A DNA stretch of 64,000 nt from G963677485 sp964519405 (GTDB lineage Bacteria; Armatimonadota; HRBIN16), in assembly GCA_964519405.1 (NCBI GenBank), contig CAZFLA010000003.1, positions 14,410-78,409 on the forward strand. The letters are read 5' to 3'. Positions 1-8,517 of the stretch are shown here, one piece after another. Below the pieces are notes generated by a model. The model made no database searches, had not been told where the DNA came from, and saw only the letters and a program-made list of their open reading frames with translations. Every line of letters begins with the position of its first letter. Within the stretch, counting starts at the first letter, position 1. A program made the position numbers and the translations under genes.

Positions 1-898
1 TACTAGTTTTTTCGGTAAGTTGTCCGATTTTGTAATATGCCGCAGCAGCTACTCTAGTAAATGGATATTCCTGAGCAAACTCACGCATAACGTTTATACA
101 CTCCGTAGTATTACTATTAAGTAACCTACTCCATTTCTCAACAGCGACTTCACCATATTTAGTATCTGAGAAAACTATGGCTGTGTCTCGCCATGTTTGT
201 TTTGCACGCAACATATCGCCGCTACGTTCATACATATATGAAACCATTAACCGTGACTTGAAATCTTCTATAGATTTAGGATATTTACGCATTATATTTT
301 TAAATGCATTGATTCCACCATCATAACCATTGGTAAACAATCGATATCGAGCTATCCAGAGATCGTCGACGGGTCTTCTTGATTGTTGTGGGGTTTGTTG
401 AATAATCTTGTATTTTTCCGCTATAGCTTCTTTATATTGTTTATCACAGAGATGTAATTCAATAATTGCTTCGTTAAGGTAATTAGCATGACGTTTATCA
501 CCTAATATATCATTCTTAATACTACTTAACAAAGATTCTGCTTCTTTAATAGCCGTAGCATATCCAGATTTGTTTCTGATACCTAATAAGATAAGCTCAC
601 TAGCCTCTATACGTTCAATAGGATCAGTAGTATTAGCGAGCATTAATCTGCCATACCTAATAGTTTCGTCATACCGATCAGCCTCAAAGGCTTGATATGC
701 TTTATCATGAGCAGATAGCGGTAATTTCATAGGCTGATGAAGCGAATCGGCCTTCATTGAACTGATAATGTATCCATAATATACACATAGTGGTAAAATA
801 ACCATTACCGATATGGATAGCATACGCGGTATACAATGCAATAATGCCGACGCAAACTTAATAAATCCAAGCGTATTAGTCTCGATGATCTTTCGCAT
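1..898 (-). CDS. Helical-repeat (TPR-like) single-pass membrane protein, partial
   Basis: The frame is open from the window edge to an ATG at 898, so about 299 codons are visible and the C-terminus lies outside. GAGGG at 906-910, seven bases upstream, supports this start. Residues 27-46 form one hydrophobic segment after a short basic N-terminus, which suggests a signal anchor with the rest outside the cytoplasm. The remainder is predominantly helical, with repeated Ala/Tyr-rich helix pairs and phrases such as SYMYERSGDM and AAAYYKIGQL. These are typical of tetratricopeptide or outer-membrane-assembly repeat proteins. That family call is inference from the helix pattern; no single signature decides it. 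The DNA is visibly richer in A and T than the neighbouring mfd. Function unknown. Confidence 0.72.
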   Translation of the reverse strand, partial: MRKIIETNTLGFIKFASALLHCIPRMLSISVMVILPLCVYYGYIISSMKADSLHQPMKLPLSAHDKAYQAFEADRYDETIRYGRLMLANTTDPIERIEASELILLGIRNKSGYATAIKEAESLLSSIKNDILGDKRHANYLNEAIIELHLCDKQYKEAIAEKYKIIQQTPQQSRRPVDDLWIARYRLFTNGYDGGINAFKNIMRKYPKSIEDFKSRLMVSYMYERSGDMLRAKQTWRDTAIVFSDTKYGEVAVEKWSRLLNSNTTECINVMREFAQEYPFTRVAAAAYYKIGQLTEKTS

Positions 899-1224
899 TC
901 CAATTCCCTCACAATTACTAATGAGTTAGAAATGTCTCCATTACTGTTTTATCAACACTTCTGACATGTATGTACCACACATCAATAACCCAATATCTAT
1001 AAAATGCACTAATTAGTTAACATATTAAAAAAACTAGCAATATTACCTGTATCGAAAATGGTAAGCCGTATCAGCGTTTAGATACCGATATGACAAATAT
1101 AATTAGTGGTTATTATTTTGTAACGGGATCATCGATATACATCATTGACACTCTCGCATACCAGTCTGTATATCACTGTTCGATTTTACTCCACAATGCC
1201 GAATTTACTAGCTATCCTACCCGG
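899..1224. other. AT-rich intergenic region
   Basis: This 326-base gap lies downstream of mfd and upstream of the partial membrane-protein gene, both on the minus strand. It must hold the promoter of the latter, but I see no convincing minus-strand -35/-10 pair and no strong terminator hairpin for the mfd operon. No small open frame with a ribosome binding site was found. A plus-strand TTGACA/TATATC pair is discussed among the rejected items. Confidence 0.5.
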
Positions 1225-4200
1225 TCAAGCTGATCTCTCTTTGTAATCGCGGAAGTTGCTGATCACTTCGGAAATCCTAACAATAGGGTTCGGCGCTGCA
1301 CTTATATTGACCTTGATAGAGTCTGTGGTAAATCGCTCATTTCGGTAACGCAGTGCCAGCGTTTTTTGGAGTTTCGTTGGCATCTGGTGGCCTGGAAGTA
1401 ACTTGATGCCTACCCACCCATTCGGTTCGGCTTTGACTGCCTGAGCATGTATAGTTGCTGCTGCAAACCGAAGTCCAATAATTCCTAGGCCGTTTTTCAA
1501 AGACGCGGGTATAGGTCCATACCTATCCTCAAGTTCATCATGCAGCTCTTGAAGGTCCTCGGTGCTTTGTGTAGCGGCCATACGCTTATACACAAGTATC
1601 CTCTGAGCTTCATTACCTATATACCCATCTGGTATAAATGCATTGATCGGAATATCGACCGGCGGCAAAAAGACCTTCTGCTCGGTTTCACCGCGCTCTT
1701 CCATAATCGCTTCTGACAGCAGTTGAGTGTATAGCTCAAATCCTACACTTTCCATGGCTCCGCTTTGCTGCTGCCCTAGCAGGTCGCCAGCTCCTCTGAT
1801 CTCCAAATCACGCATGGCGACTTTAAGCCCTGAGCCCAATCCGCTAAACTGCCTGATTGCATCTAGACGCTGTTCGGCGCGAACATCGAGTGCAGCCTCG
1901 TGTCGATACAGGAAATAGGCATATGCTTGTCGATCGCTTCGACCAACTCGCCCTCTTAACTGATAGAGTTGAGCCAAACCCATGTGGTGTGCATTTTCAA
2001 TGATCAACGTGTTTGCGTTCGACACATCGATGCCATTTTCGATGATCGTAGTAGACAAGAGCACATCGCACTCATGTGAGTATACTGCTCCCATGACCTT
2101 TTCGAGTTCATCATCAGGCATTTGTCCGTGACCAACCATTATCCGAGCCGTCGGTACGAGTTTCTGTATATGGTCTGCGGTGTGATATATGCTCTGCACG
2201 CGATTATGAACATAGAATACCTGTCCACCGCGACCTAACTCTCTAAGTATCGCTTCACGAACGACGTCTTCATCAAAAGCGCGCACGATCGTGCGAACTG
2301 GTAAACGTCCAAACGGTGGATCGTTGATGACGCTCATGCTGCGTAGTCCGCCTAGCGCCATATGGAGAGTTCGCGGAATCGGTGTAGCAGATAAGGTTAA
2401 AACATCAACATTTTGTTTTATCTGCTTTAGTTTCTCTTTGTGTTTAACTCCAAACCTTTGTTCTTCATCAATTACAAGCAGACCTAGTCTAGGTATCTCC
2501 ACAGTTTTGCCAAGCAGCATATGCGTGCCAACAACAACATCGATCTCACCTAGCTTTAACTTCTCTACGATCTGACGTGCCTCTTTAGGTGTGCAGAATC
2601 TGTTCAGCAGTGCCACGTTGATTGGGTATGGAGCAAATCTATCTTGAAGTGTGCTGAAGTGCTGAGCTGCCAACACCGTTGTTGGACATAATACAGCAAC
2701 CTGTTTTTCGTCAAGCACTGCCTTAAATATCGCTCTGATAGCGACCTCGGTTTTCCCAAAGCCAACGTCTCCACACACCAATCTATCCATCGGCCGTCGA
2801 GTGATCTCCATATCGCGCTTAACATCGAATATCGCCTTCCGTTGGTCAGGAGTCTCCTCGTATGGGAAACTTGATTCCATTTCTTGCTGCCAAGGTGAGT
2901 CCGCGGAATAAGGTGATCTGTCAGCAGATTGCCTCGCAGCATAAAGCCGAACGAGTTCGGCTGCGATATGCTGCGCCTTCTGCTTGGCCTTGCGCTTTGC
3001 CTGATGCCATTCCGTGCCACCAAGTCTATTCAATTCCGGTTCATGATCTTCGCCAGCACCTATGTAGCGTTGAATACGATCGATTTGATCGGTAGGCACT
3101 AGGAGGGTATCGGGGGCTTTGTAGTGAATTAGCAGATAATCTCTGCGCACACCTAAAACATTACGAGATACAATACCCCTAAAAATACCCACACCGTGGT
3201 TGATGTGGACGACATAGTCCCCTTCACGAAGATCCAGAATGGAGCTAAGCGGAACACCTTCCTTCAGTCGGCTGCGAGTAACCCGCATTTTGTTGGCGCC
3301 GAATAATTCAACATCCGTAATGAAAAACAGCCGTGCTTCCTCAAACGCAAAACCAGATGAAAATCGGCTTCGGAAAAGTCCTAGCTTACCAGCCTGAACA
3401 GAATCATGAACGACGCACTGATGTAGGTCCCACTCCTCTAGAATCTCCCTCAAACGCTTAGGCTGTTCAGTGAGGAAGACTATACTGCATTCGTTGTCGA
3501 TCCAGTTCTCAAGGCTCGTTTTTAATACCGTCCCCTGTCCACGATAGCCCGGCAGCATTGTGCAGTTCATATTAATGCGCTGCTTAAATGCGACCATATC
3601 GGGTGAGGCTTCGTATGAGTTCAGAGCAACCCACCGGTTGTTTCCCAATACCAGATTTATTCGATCAGACACATCGCTGCCAGGAAGGAAGGCATTCGGT
3701 AAATCTTTCCAAAGCTCCTCTATGGAGAACAGCTCTCCTCTTCGGTATCTGTGACTGAATATATCAGCCGCTTCCTCTCCTGTGCGTTGATCGTCTGACT
3801 GAATACGGGTCATATCGTGAAGGTAGATATCAAATCCTTGGATGTAATCCAGCACACTGCTTCCTGGATGAAGCCAAGCGATATATTGCTCTAGTCTGTC
3901 GAAAGAAACTTGGTTCTCCAAACTTGTAAAGTCATCAGCAGTCAGAGTGTTTAACGTGGTGGCACTTTGGGGTCCTTTTTTTGCGACGTTCTTTACGTGT
4001 TCTGGCAGTATTTCCTGACCATACAACACAGCGCCGTCACTGTCAGAACAACTCCACAACACCTCGCGAGCAGGAGTTATCAGCACTTTATCCACAGGTT
4101 GGACGCTGCGCTGCGTTTCCGGATCGAACATATTCAACCGTTCGATCTCATCTCCAAAGAACTCACAGCGAATTGGCTGCATGGCATGAGCTGGAAATAT

Positions 4201-4770
4201 ATCGATAATCCCACCACGTCGACTGAATTGACCGCGGTGAGCAACCATCTCTTCACGCTCATATCCCAGTATAGTTAGTTGTTTACATAGCTGATCGACA
4301 TCATATTCCTTGCTGATATCTAGCTGGAAGCAACACTCAGCAAGTTTATCTTTGGGCAGTGTGGGTTCGCATAACGCCTGTAGTCTAGCCACAACAAGCA
4401 CACGTTGTCCCAATGCGATTTTAGACAACACCTCAATACGATTACCGATGAGCCTAGTATCAGCAGGTGTATCATCAAACATCAACTGGGTCATAGCGGG
4501 TAAGCTGACCACTGCTTCCTCAGGAACACCCAACTGATGCAGGTCATTGGTGAGGGTATCTGTGTTTTCCTGTTCACCAACTACCACAAGCATACTGTTG
4601 TTGCTGTTGTTCCAACATCCCGCGATCACTACAGGCGTTAGGTTCCCGCTGATTCCGCTGACTTCAAGCGCATTTGACTCCACGCACTTACTAATCAGTT
4701 CACTTATCGCGGTATTATCAAATAACTGTGAATACAGAATGTTTTCATCGGTAGTTGTAGGCATCATCAT
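1225..4770 (-). CDS. mfd: Transcription-repair coupling factor Mfd
   Basis: Mfd is the ATP-driven DNA translocase that removes RNA polymerase stalled at lesions and recruits UvrA. The 1181-residue length is normal for the family. In order the protein shows a UvrB-homology N-terminal region, the CarD-like RNA-polymerase interaction domain near residues 515-575 (GDYVVHINHGVG), Walker A GDVGFGKTE near 665, the DEEQ box near 767, helicase motif VI QLRGRVGR, and a TRCF C-terminal domain. Three consecutive ATG codons (4770-4762) leave the exact start open by two residues; only a weak ACGGA lies upstream. It is the last gene of the purF-tsaE-tsaB-xerD-mfd run, 13 bases after xerD. Confidence 0.97.
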   Translation of the reverse strand: MMMPTTTDENILYSQLFDNTAISELISKCVESNALEVSGISGNLTPVVIAGCWNNSNNSMLVVVGEQENTDTLTNDLHQLGVPEEAVVSLPAMTQLMFDDTPADTRLIGNRIEVLSKIALGQRVLVVARLQALCEPTLPKDKLAECCFQLDISKEYDVDQLCKQLTILGYEREEMVAHRGQFSRRGGIIDIFPAHAMQPIRCEFFGDEIERLNMFDPETQRSVQPVDKVLITPAREVLWSCSDSDGAVLYGQEILPEHVKNVAKKGPQSATTLNTLTADDFTSLENQVSFDRLEQYIAWLHPGSSVLDYIQGFDIYLHDMTRIQSDDQRTGEEAADIFSHRYRRGELFSIEELWKDLPNAFLPGSDVSDRINLVLGNNRWVALNSYEASPDMVAFKQRINMNCTMLPGYRGQGTVLKTSLENWIDNECSIVFLTEQPKRLREILEEWDLHQCVVHDSVQAGKLGLFRSRFSSGFAFEEARLFFITDVELFGANKMRVTRSRLKEGVPLSSILDLREGDYVVHINHGVGIFRGIVSRNVLGVRRDYLLIHYKAPDTLLVPTDQIDRIQRYIGAGEDHEPELNRLGGTEWHQAKRKAKQKAQHIAAELVRLYAARQSADRSPYSADSPWQQEMESSFPYEETPDQRKAIFDVKRDMEITRRPMDRLVCGDVGFGKTEVAIRAIFKAVLDEKQVAVLCPTTVLAAQHFSTLQDRFAPYPINVALLNRFCTPKEARQIVEKLKLGEIDVVVGTHMLLGKTVEIPRLGLLVIDEEQRFGVKHKEKLKQIKQNVDVLTLSATPIPRTLHMALGGLRSMSVINDPPFGRLPVRTIVRAFDEDVVREAILRELGRGGQVFYVHNRVQSIYHTADHIQKLVPTARIMVGHGQMPDDELEKVMGAVYSHECDVLLSTTIIENGIDVSNANTLIIENAHHMGLAQLYQLRGRVGRSDRQAYAYFLYRHEAALDVRAEQRLDAIRQFSGLGSGLKVAMRDLEIRGAGDLLGQQQSGAMESVGFELYTQLLSEAIMEERGETEQKVFLPPVDIPINAFIPDGYIGNEAQRILVYKRMAATQSTEDLQELHDELEDRYGPIPASLKNGLGIIGLRFAAATIHAQAVKAEPNGWVGIKLLPGHQMPTKLQKTLALRYRNERFTTDSIKVNISAAPNPIVRISEVISNFRDYKERSA

Positions 4771-4783
4771 TATCCGTTTCGTA

Positions 4784-5653
4784 TTACTTGGCCCTTGGGT
4801 GGGCCTTTGTGTAAACTTGCTGCAAATGCTCCATCGTCAGGCGTGTATAAACCTGCGTTGTAGCAATACTACTGTGTCCCAACAGTTCTTGAACTACCCT
4901 GAGGTCGACACCGCCTTCCAATAAATGCAAGGCAAATGAATGACGCAGAGTATGCGGTGATACATGATCCGTAACACCGGCTCGTTTGGCAGCATCTTTC
5001 AGTCGAAGCCAAAAGTGATTTCGCGACACGGGCCGTCCCCTATTGCTAAGGAATACATAGTCCTCACTGATATCACGCAAAAAGTGACTTCTGCCAAAAG
5101 TGATATAGTTAGCTAACCTATCGGCAGTGACGGCCGCAAACGGCACCCATCTTACTTTGCCTCGTTTGCCCGTTATCCTGCAGAACAAATCCGTAAGGTC
5201 TAGCTCTGGAAGCCGCAGTCCAACGACCTCAGACACACGAAGCCCTGAAGCATACGCAAGCTCAAACATCGCTCTGTCTCTCAGTCCTAGTGCATCTTTC
5301 AAGGGCACAGCATCGAGAATAGCGAATATCTGGTCTTGGCGCAAGGCATGTGGCAAGATATCGGGTAAATGCTGTCGCCAATCATTATCTATATGGATGT
5401 TTTCATCATTACGTGTAGAGGCACAGAAACGCCCATATGCCCGCAAAGCACTCAGCTTGCGGGCCACAGTGTGATCTGAACACCCTTCTTCACGCAGGTG
5501 GTTGATAAACCCTTCAACGCCCTTACTATCAGACTTGTCTATATACTGAAAATACTGATGTAAGTCACGTGAATAGGCATCGATTGTGTGCTCAGATGAA
5601 CGGCGTTCAATTGTGAGGTAATCCAGAAATTCCTGGATAGAGCGTTGGTCCAT
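4784..5653 (-). CDS. xerD: Site-specific tyrosine recombinase XerC/XerD type
   Basis: This recombinase resolves chromosome dimers at dif together with its partner. The 289-residue protein has an N-terminal SAM-like core-binding domain (about 1-95) and a catalytic domain with every residue spaced as in Escherichia coli XerD: Arg139 (GLRVSE), Lys163 (TGKRGK), His234 and Arg237 (HTLRHS), His260 (LGHSS) and nucleophile Tyr269 (VYTR). It sits 15 bases after tsaB and 13 before mfd, inside a housekeeping operon rather than beside a mobile element, so a chromosomal Xer role is likely. XerC and XerD cannot be told apart without a tree, so the symbol is provisional. Confidence 0.9.
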   Translation of the reverse strand: MDQRSIQEFLDYLTIERRSSEHTIDAYSRDLHQYFQYIDKSDSKGVEGFINHLREEGCSDHTVARKLSALRAYGRFCASTRNDENIHIDNDWRQHLPDILPHALRQDQIFAILDAVPLKDALGLRDRAMFELAYASGLRVSEVVGLRLPELDLTDLFCRITGKRGKVRWVPFAAVTADRLANYITFGRSHFLRDISEDYVFLSNRGRPVSRNHFWLRLKDAAKRAGVTDHVSPHTLRHSFALHLLEGGVDLRVVQELLGHSSIATTQVYTRLTMEHLQQVYTKAHPRAK

Positions 5654-5668
5654 AGACCGCCTTAAGCA

Positions 5669-6385
5669 CTATTCTTGGGCGAACGGATTTACCAGTCGCC
5701 TCTTAGGAATTGTAACAGAAGCTTGCTTTACATAGCAAGGTGTTAGCAGAAATGCGTCTAGTGTCGTGTTTAGCGAAGCTTGATGATGGGATACATCTGC
5801 AAGCAATTCGGCATCAGGCATATTGGGAACATAACACACAGAAGATGGAGTTTGTTTAATATTATTGAACTCTTCAGAAAGCTGTCCTGTGACGATCAGT
5901 TGCTTATTACCGCACTTGTCGACTAGTTGGCTAAGAGTTTCAGGCGTATAAACGCCAATTTCTGCATCAACACGGTGAAAGCCATCATTTGGTGTGTATT
6001 GATATATCGCACCATAGACTTCCCCAATTCTAGCTTTCATTATCGACAGAATCATACATTCTGGATTGTTCACACAAAGCCTATATGCCATCATCTCAAG
6101 GGAATCTGTGCCATATAGAGGTTTGTTGGCGGCAGTTGCTAATGTTTTACCCATCACAACAGCCACACGTGTACCCGTGAAAGAACCTGGCCCTAAGCCC
6201 ACCGCATACCCGTCTACATCCTGTGGATTTACATTCGCGGTTTTAAAAACTTGATCTAGTATGCCGTGCAGCCGGGTAGATAACTGCATCTTATGAGGCC
6301 AACTGGTGCGTGCCAGCAGTCTATTGTCATCTGAAATGGCTATACTGCATATCTCCGCCGATGTTTCTATTGATAACAAGATCAT
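5669..6385 (-). CDS. tsaB: tRNA threonylcarbamoyladenosine biosynthesis protein TsaB
   Basis: TsaB is the inactive ASKHA-fold partner that binds TsaD and TsaE in the complex transferring threonylcarbamoyl to A37 of ANN-decoding tRNAs. The 238-residue protein begins with the ATP-fold strand ILLSIETSAE and carries the family signature GLGPGSFTGTRVAV near residue 65. Its ATG overlaps the tsaE stop codon (ATGA, 6382-6385), which suggests translational coupling of the two partner subunits. TsaD is not in the window. The C-terminal half is divergent, as is usual in this family. Confidence 0.93.
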   Translation of the reverse strand: MILLSIETSAEICSIAISDDNRLLARTSWPHKMQLSTRLHGILDQVFKTANVNPQDVDGYAVGLGPGSFTGTRVAVVMGKTLATAANKPLYGTDSLEMMAYRLCVNNPECMILSIMKARIGEVYGAIYQYTPNDGFHRVDAEIGVYTPETLSQLVDKCGNKQLIVTGQLSEEFNNIKQTPSSVCYVPNMPDAELLADVSHHQASLNTTLDAFLLTPCYVKQASVTIPKRRLVNPFAQE

Positions 6386-6846
6386 AAACTAGCCTCCCAG
6401 CTATCACATAGCTCCATCGAGCGACTGCCATATGGTATCACAGAGACAACACGGCTGTCGTCGTCTGCTATCTCAAATACCAACTGAAGCAAGTCATCTG
6501 GTAAAGCATCTTCAATGCGTTCTGCCCACTCCAGCACACACACGCCATCACCATCTAGATACTCGGAAAGGCCCAAATCCGTGGCATCCGAGCCGCTGTT
6601 TAATCGATACACATCCATATGGTAAAGCGACAACTGTCCAAAGTGTTCGTTAATGAGGGTAAATGTGGGGCTCTGGACGGGGTAGTGTATTCCTAGCCCT
6701 TTGGCCAGTCCTTGAACAAATGTGGTTTTTCCGGCACCTAAAGTGCCAGTGAGGACGATCACATCACCTTTGCGAAGCCATGGAGATAGGCTGGAACCTA
6801 TCTCCATCATGGCGTCAGCAGTTGCAGCAGTTAACTTAAAACTCAA
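6382..6846 (-). CDS. tsaE: tRNA threonylcarbamoyladenosine biosynthesis ATPase TsaE
   Basis: TsaE is the small P-loop ATPase that drives the TsaBD cycle. It shows Walker A GTLGAGKTT and the typical block VQSPTFTLINEH followed by LYHMDVYRL and VLEWAERI. The frame is open to an ATG at 6930, but that would overlap 74 bases of purF and add about 28 basic residues not seen in the family. I place the start at TTG 6846-6844: AGGTG at 6860-6856 lies seven bases upstream and overlaps the purF stop, giving 154 residues, the usual size. The gene overlaps tsaB by four bases. Confidence 0.88.
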   Translation of the reverse strand: MSFKLTAATADAMMEIGSSLSPWLRKGDVIVLTGTLGAGKTTFVQGLAKGLGIHYPVQSPTFTLINEHFGQLSLYHMDVYRLNSGSDATDLGLSEYLDGDGVCVLEWAERIEDALPDDLLQLVFEIADDDSRVVSVIPYGSRSMELCDSWEASL

Positions 6847-6856
6847 AACACAGCAC

Positions 6857-8320
6857 CTACGGAACTGGCGCTTCTGGAGCACCACAAACCGCAGCATCCT
6901 CGAATTGCAGTTTATTAGTTCTGAGCTCATCAGTTACTTCAATGGGATATTCTCCATTGAAACAAGCCAAGCAGTAGTTATCTGATGTCATCCGCAGGGC
7001 TTCCATTAAGCCATCAACACTCAGATACCCCAAAGATGTTGCACCAATACGCTCGCGTATCTGTTCAACCGAGAAGTTAGCGGCGATCAGCTCTTCTGGC
7101 GTTGCCATATCAATGCCATAGAAGCAAGGATGCTGAACTGGTGGTGATGTAATGCGAACATGAACCTCAGCAGCCCCTTCATCAAACAGCATCTTGACGA
7201 GTTTTCGTGTCGTGGTACCACGTACGATACTGTCGTCAACCATAATGACCCGTTTATTCTTGATGACTTCTGGCAGCGGATTTAGCTTAACTTTTACGCC
7301 AAGTTCCCTCATGCGCTGGTCTGGTTGAATGAAGGTTCTATGGATATAGCGGTTCTTGATAAGCCCTTCGCAATACGGTATTCCGCTTTGATTGCTGTAC
7401 CCTAAGGCACCCGGAATGCCAGTATCTGGTATTGGAATGACGATATCTGCTTCAACAGCGTGCTCAATAGCCAGTTGCTTACCGAAGTTACGGCGTACGC
7501 CGTGAAGAGTTCGACCATAGATCTGGCTGTCAGGACGTGCAAAATAGATCGTTTCAAAAGCACACAGAGCATGCTGTATCATGGGAACACCCTCACATGC
7601 GGTAATCCCATTGTCATCTAGAAGAACGATTTCGCCAGGCGCCAGTTCACGAATGAATTTCGCAGCGACGACGTTGATAGCACAGGTCTCTGAGCTAAAT
7701 AGGTAATGACCATTGATATTGCCTAAGCATAACGGTCGTAAACCATAAGGATCACGGCACGCCATCAAGAAGTCTTTGCCCATCACAACAAGGCTATATG
7801 CACCGCATATACGCTTCATTGCAGCGCGTAGAGCCTTGACTGGGTTCTTGCACGCTTCATACTCAATTGCAATGATTTTTGCAATGATTTCGCTGTCATT
7901 TGTTCCTTCGAAAGTGACACCTTTGCTGGTGAGCTCTTGTCGAAGCATTCGAGTATTAATGAGGTTGCCGTTATGAGCAACAGCTATCGGACCCAAAGAG
8001 GTATCACAAATGACAGGCTGAGCGTTTCGTTGGGTATTAGATCCCGTGGTGCTGTATCGAGTGTGACCAACTGCAACTATTCCTTGAAGATTTTGTAGAA
8101 TCTCTTCATCGAATACCAATGAGACTAAACCCGTGTTCTTGTGACAGTTCAGGTTATGTCCATCGGAAACAGCTATGCCGGCACTTTCCTGCCCGCGGTG
8201 TTGTAGGGCATAAAGCCCAAAAAATGCGATTCTAGATACATCTTCACCAGGAGCGAAGATGCCAAAAACACCACATTCCTCATGTGGATGATCGGAGCTG
8301 TGAGAGGTAGGTAAAGCCAT
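6857..8320 (-). CDS. purF: Amidophosphoribosyltransferase PurF
   Basis: PurF catalyses the first committed step of purine synthesis: PRPP plus glutamine to 5-phosphoribosylamine. The 487-residue protein has an N-terminal Ntn glutaminase domain and a C-terminal phosphoribosyltransferase domain with the PRPP loop VIMVDDSIVRGTT. The mature N-terminal nucleophile would be Cys16 (HEECGVFG) after removal of a 15-residue propeptide. Cysteines in HPCF and the C-terminal YCLACFNG match the iron-sulfur (Bacillus-type) form rather than the cluster-free E. coli form. GAGG followed by six bases precedes the ATG. It heads the minus-strand operon and diverges from dnaE. Confidence 0.96.
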   Translation of the reverse strand: MALPTSHSSDHPHEECGVFGIFAPGEDVSRIAFFGLYALQHRGQESAGIAVSDGHNLNCHKNTGLVSLVFDEEILQNLQGIVAVGHTRYSTTGSNTQRNAQPVICDTSLGPIAVAHNGNLINTRMLRQELTSKGVTFEGTNDSEIIAKIIAIEYEACKNPVKALRAAMKRICGAYSLVVMGKDFLMACRDPYGLRPLCLGNINGHYLFSSETCAINVVAAKFIRELAPGEIVLLDDNGITACEGVPMIQHALCAFETIYFARPDSQIYGRTLHGVRRNFGKQLAIEHAVEADIVIPIPDTGIPGALGYSNQSGIPYCEGLIKNRYIHRTFIQPDQRMRELGVKVKLNPLPEVIKNKRVIMVDDSIVRGTTTRKLVKMLFDEGAAEVHVRITSPPVQHPCFYGIDMATPEELIAANFSVEQIRERIGATSLGYLSVDGLMEALRMTSDNYCLACFNGEYPIEVTDELRTNKLQFEDAAVCGAPEAPVP

Positions 8321-8368
8321 TATTCCTCACATATCGAGATGGTAGTTAGGTTTCGCGGCTACATATCT

Positions 8369-8397
8369 ATGGTATCCGTTGGCGGTGAATTATTCAA
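8369..8397 (-). promoter_or_regulatory. Candidate purF operon promoter
   Basis: On the minus strand TTGAAT (8397-8392) and TACCAT (8374-8369) are separated by 17 bases, each matching the sigma-70 consensus at four of six positions. It lies about 50 bases upstream of the purF start in the purF/dnaE divergent region. Sequence-only inference. Confidence 0.3.
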
Positions 8398-8517
8398 CCA
8401 CCGACTACTTTATGGCCTTCAGGCATAACAAATCACACCAATGACACTCCTGTCTTCTACTGTGGTGTAAAATCATAATGTCACTACAGCCGCTAACGAA
8501 CCATGGGAGTAATTCAC

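Noticed and set aside
1145..1174. Plus-strand TTGACA, 18 bases, TATATC resembling a promoter
   Set aside because: It points into the 3' end of mfd with no plus-strand gene downstream. The region is AT-rich, so chance matches are expected; an antisense or small RNA is possible but unsupported.
4784..5653. Tyrosine recombinase as sign of an integrated element
   Set aside because: It is embedded in a housekeeping operon, has XerD spacing of all catalytic residues, and no att repeats, tRNA or phage genes are nearby.
6847..6930. Longer tsaE start at ATG 6930
   Set aside because: It would overlap the coding end of purF by 74 bases and add a basic extension foreign to the family; TTG 6846 has a well-placed AGGTG.
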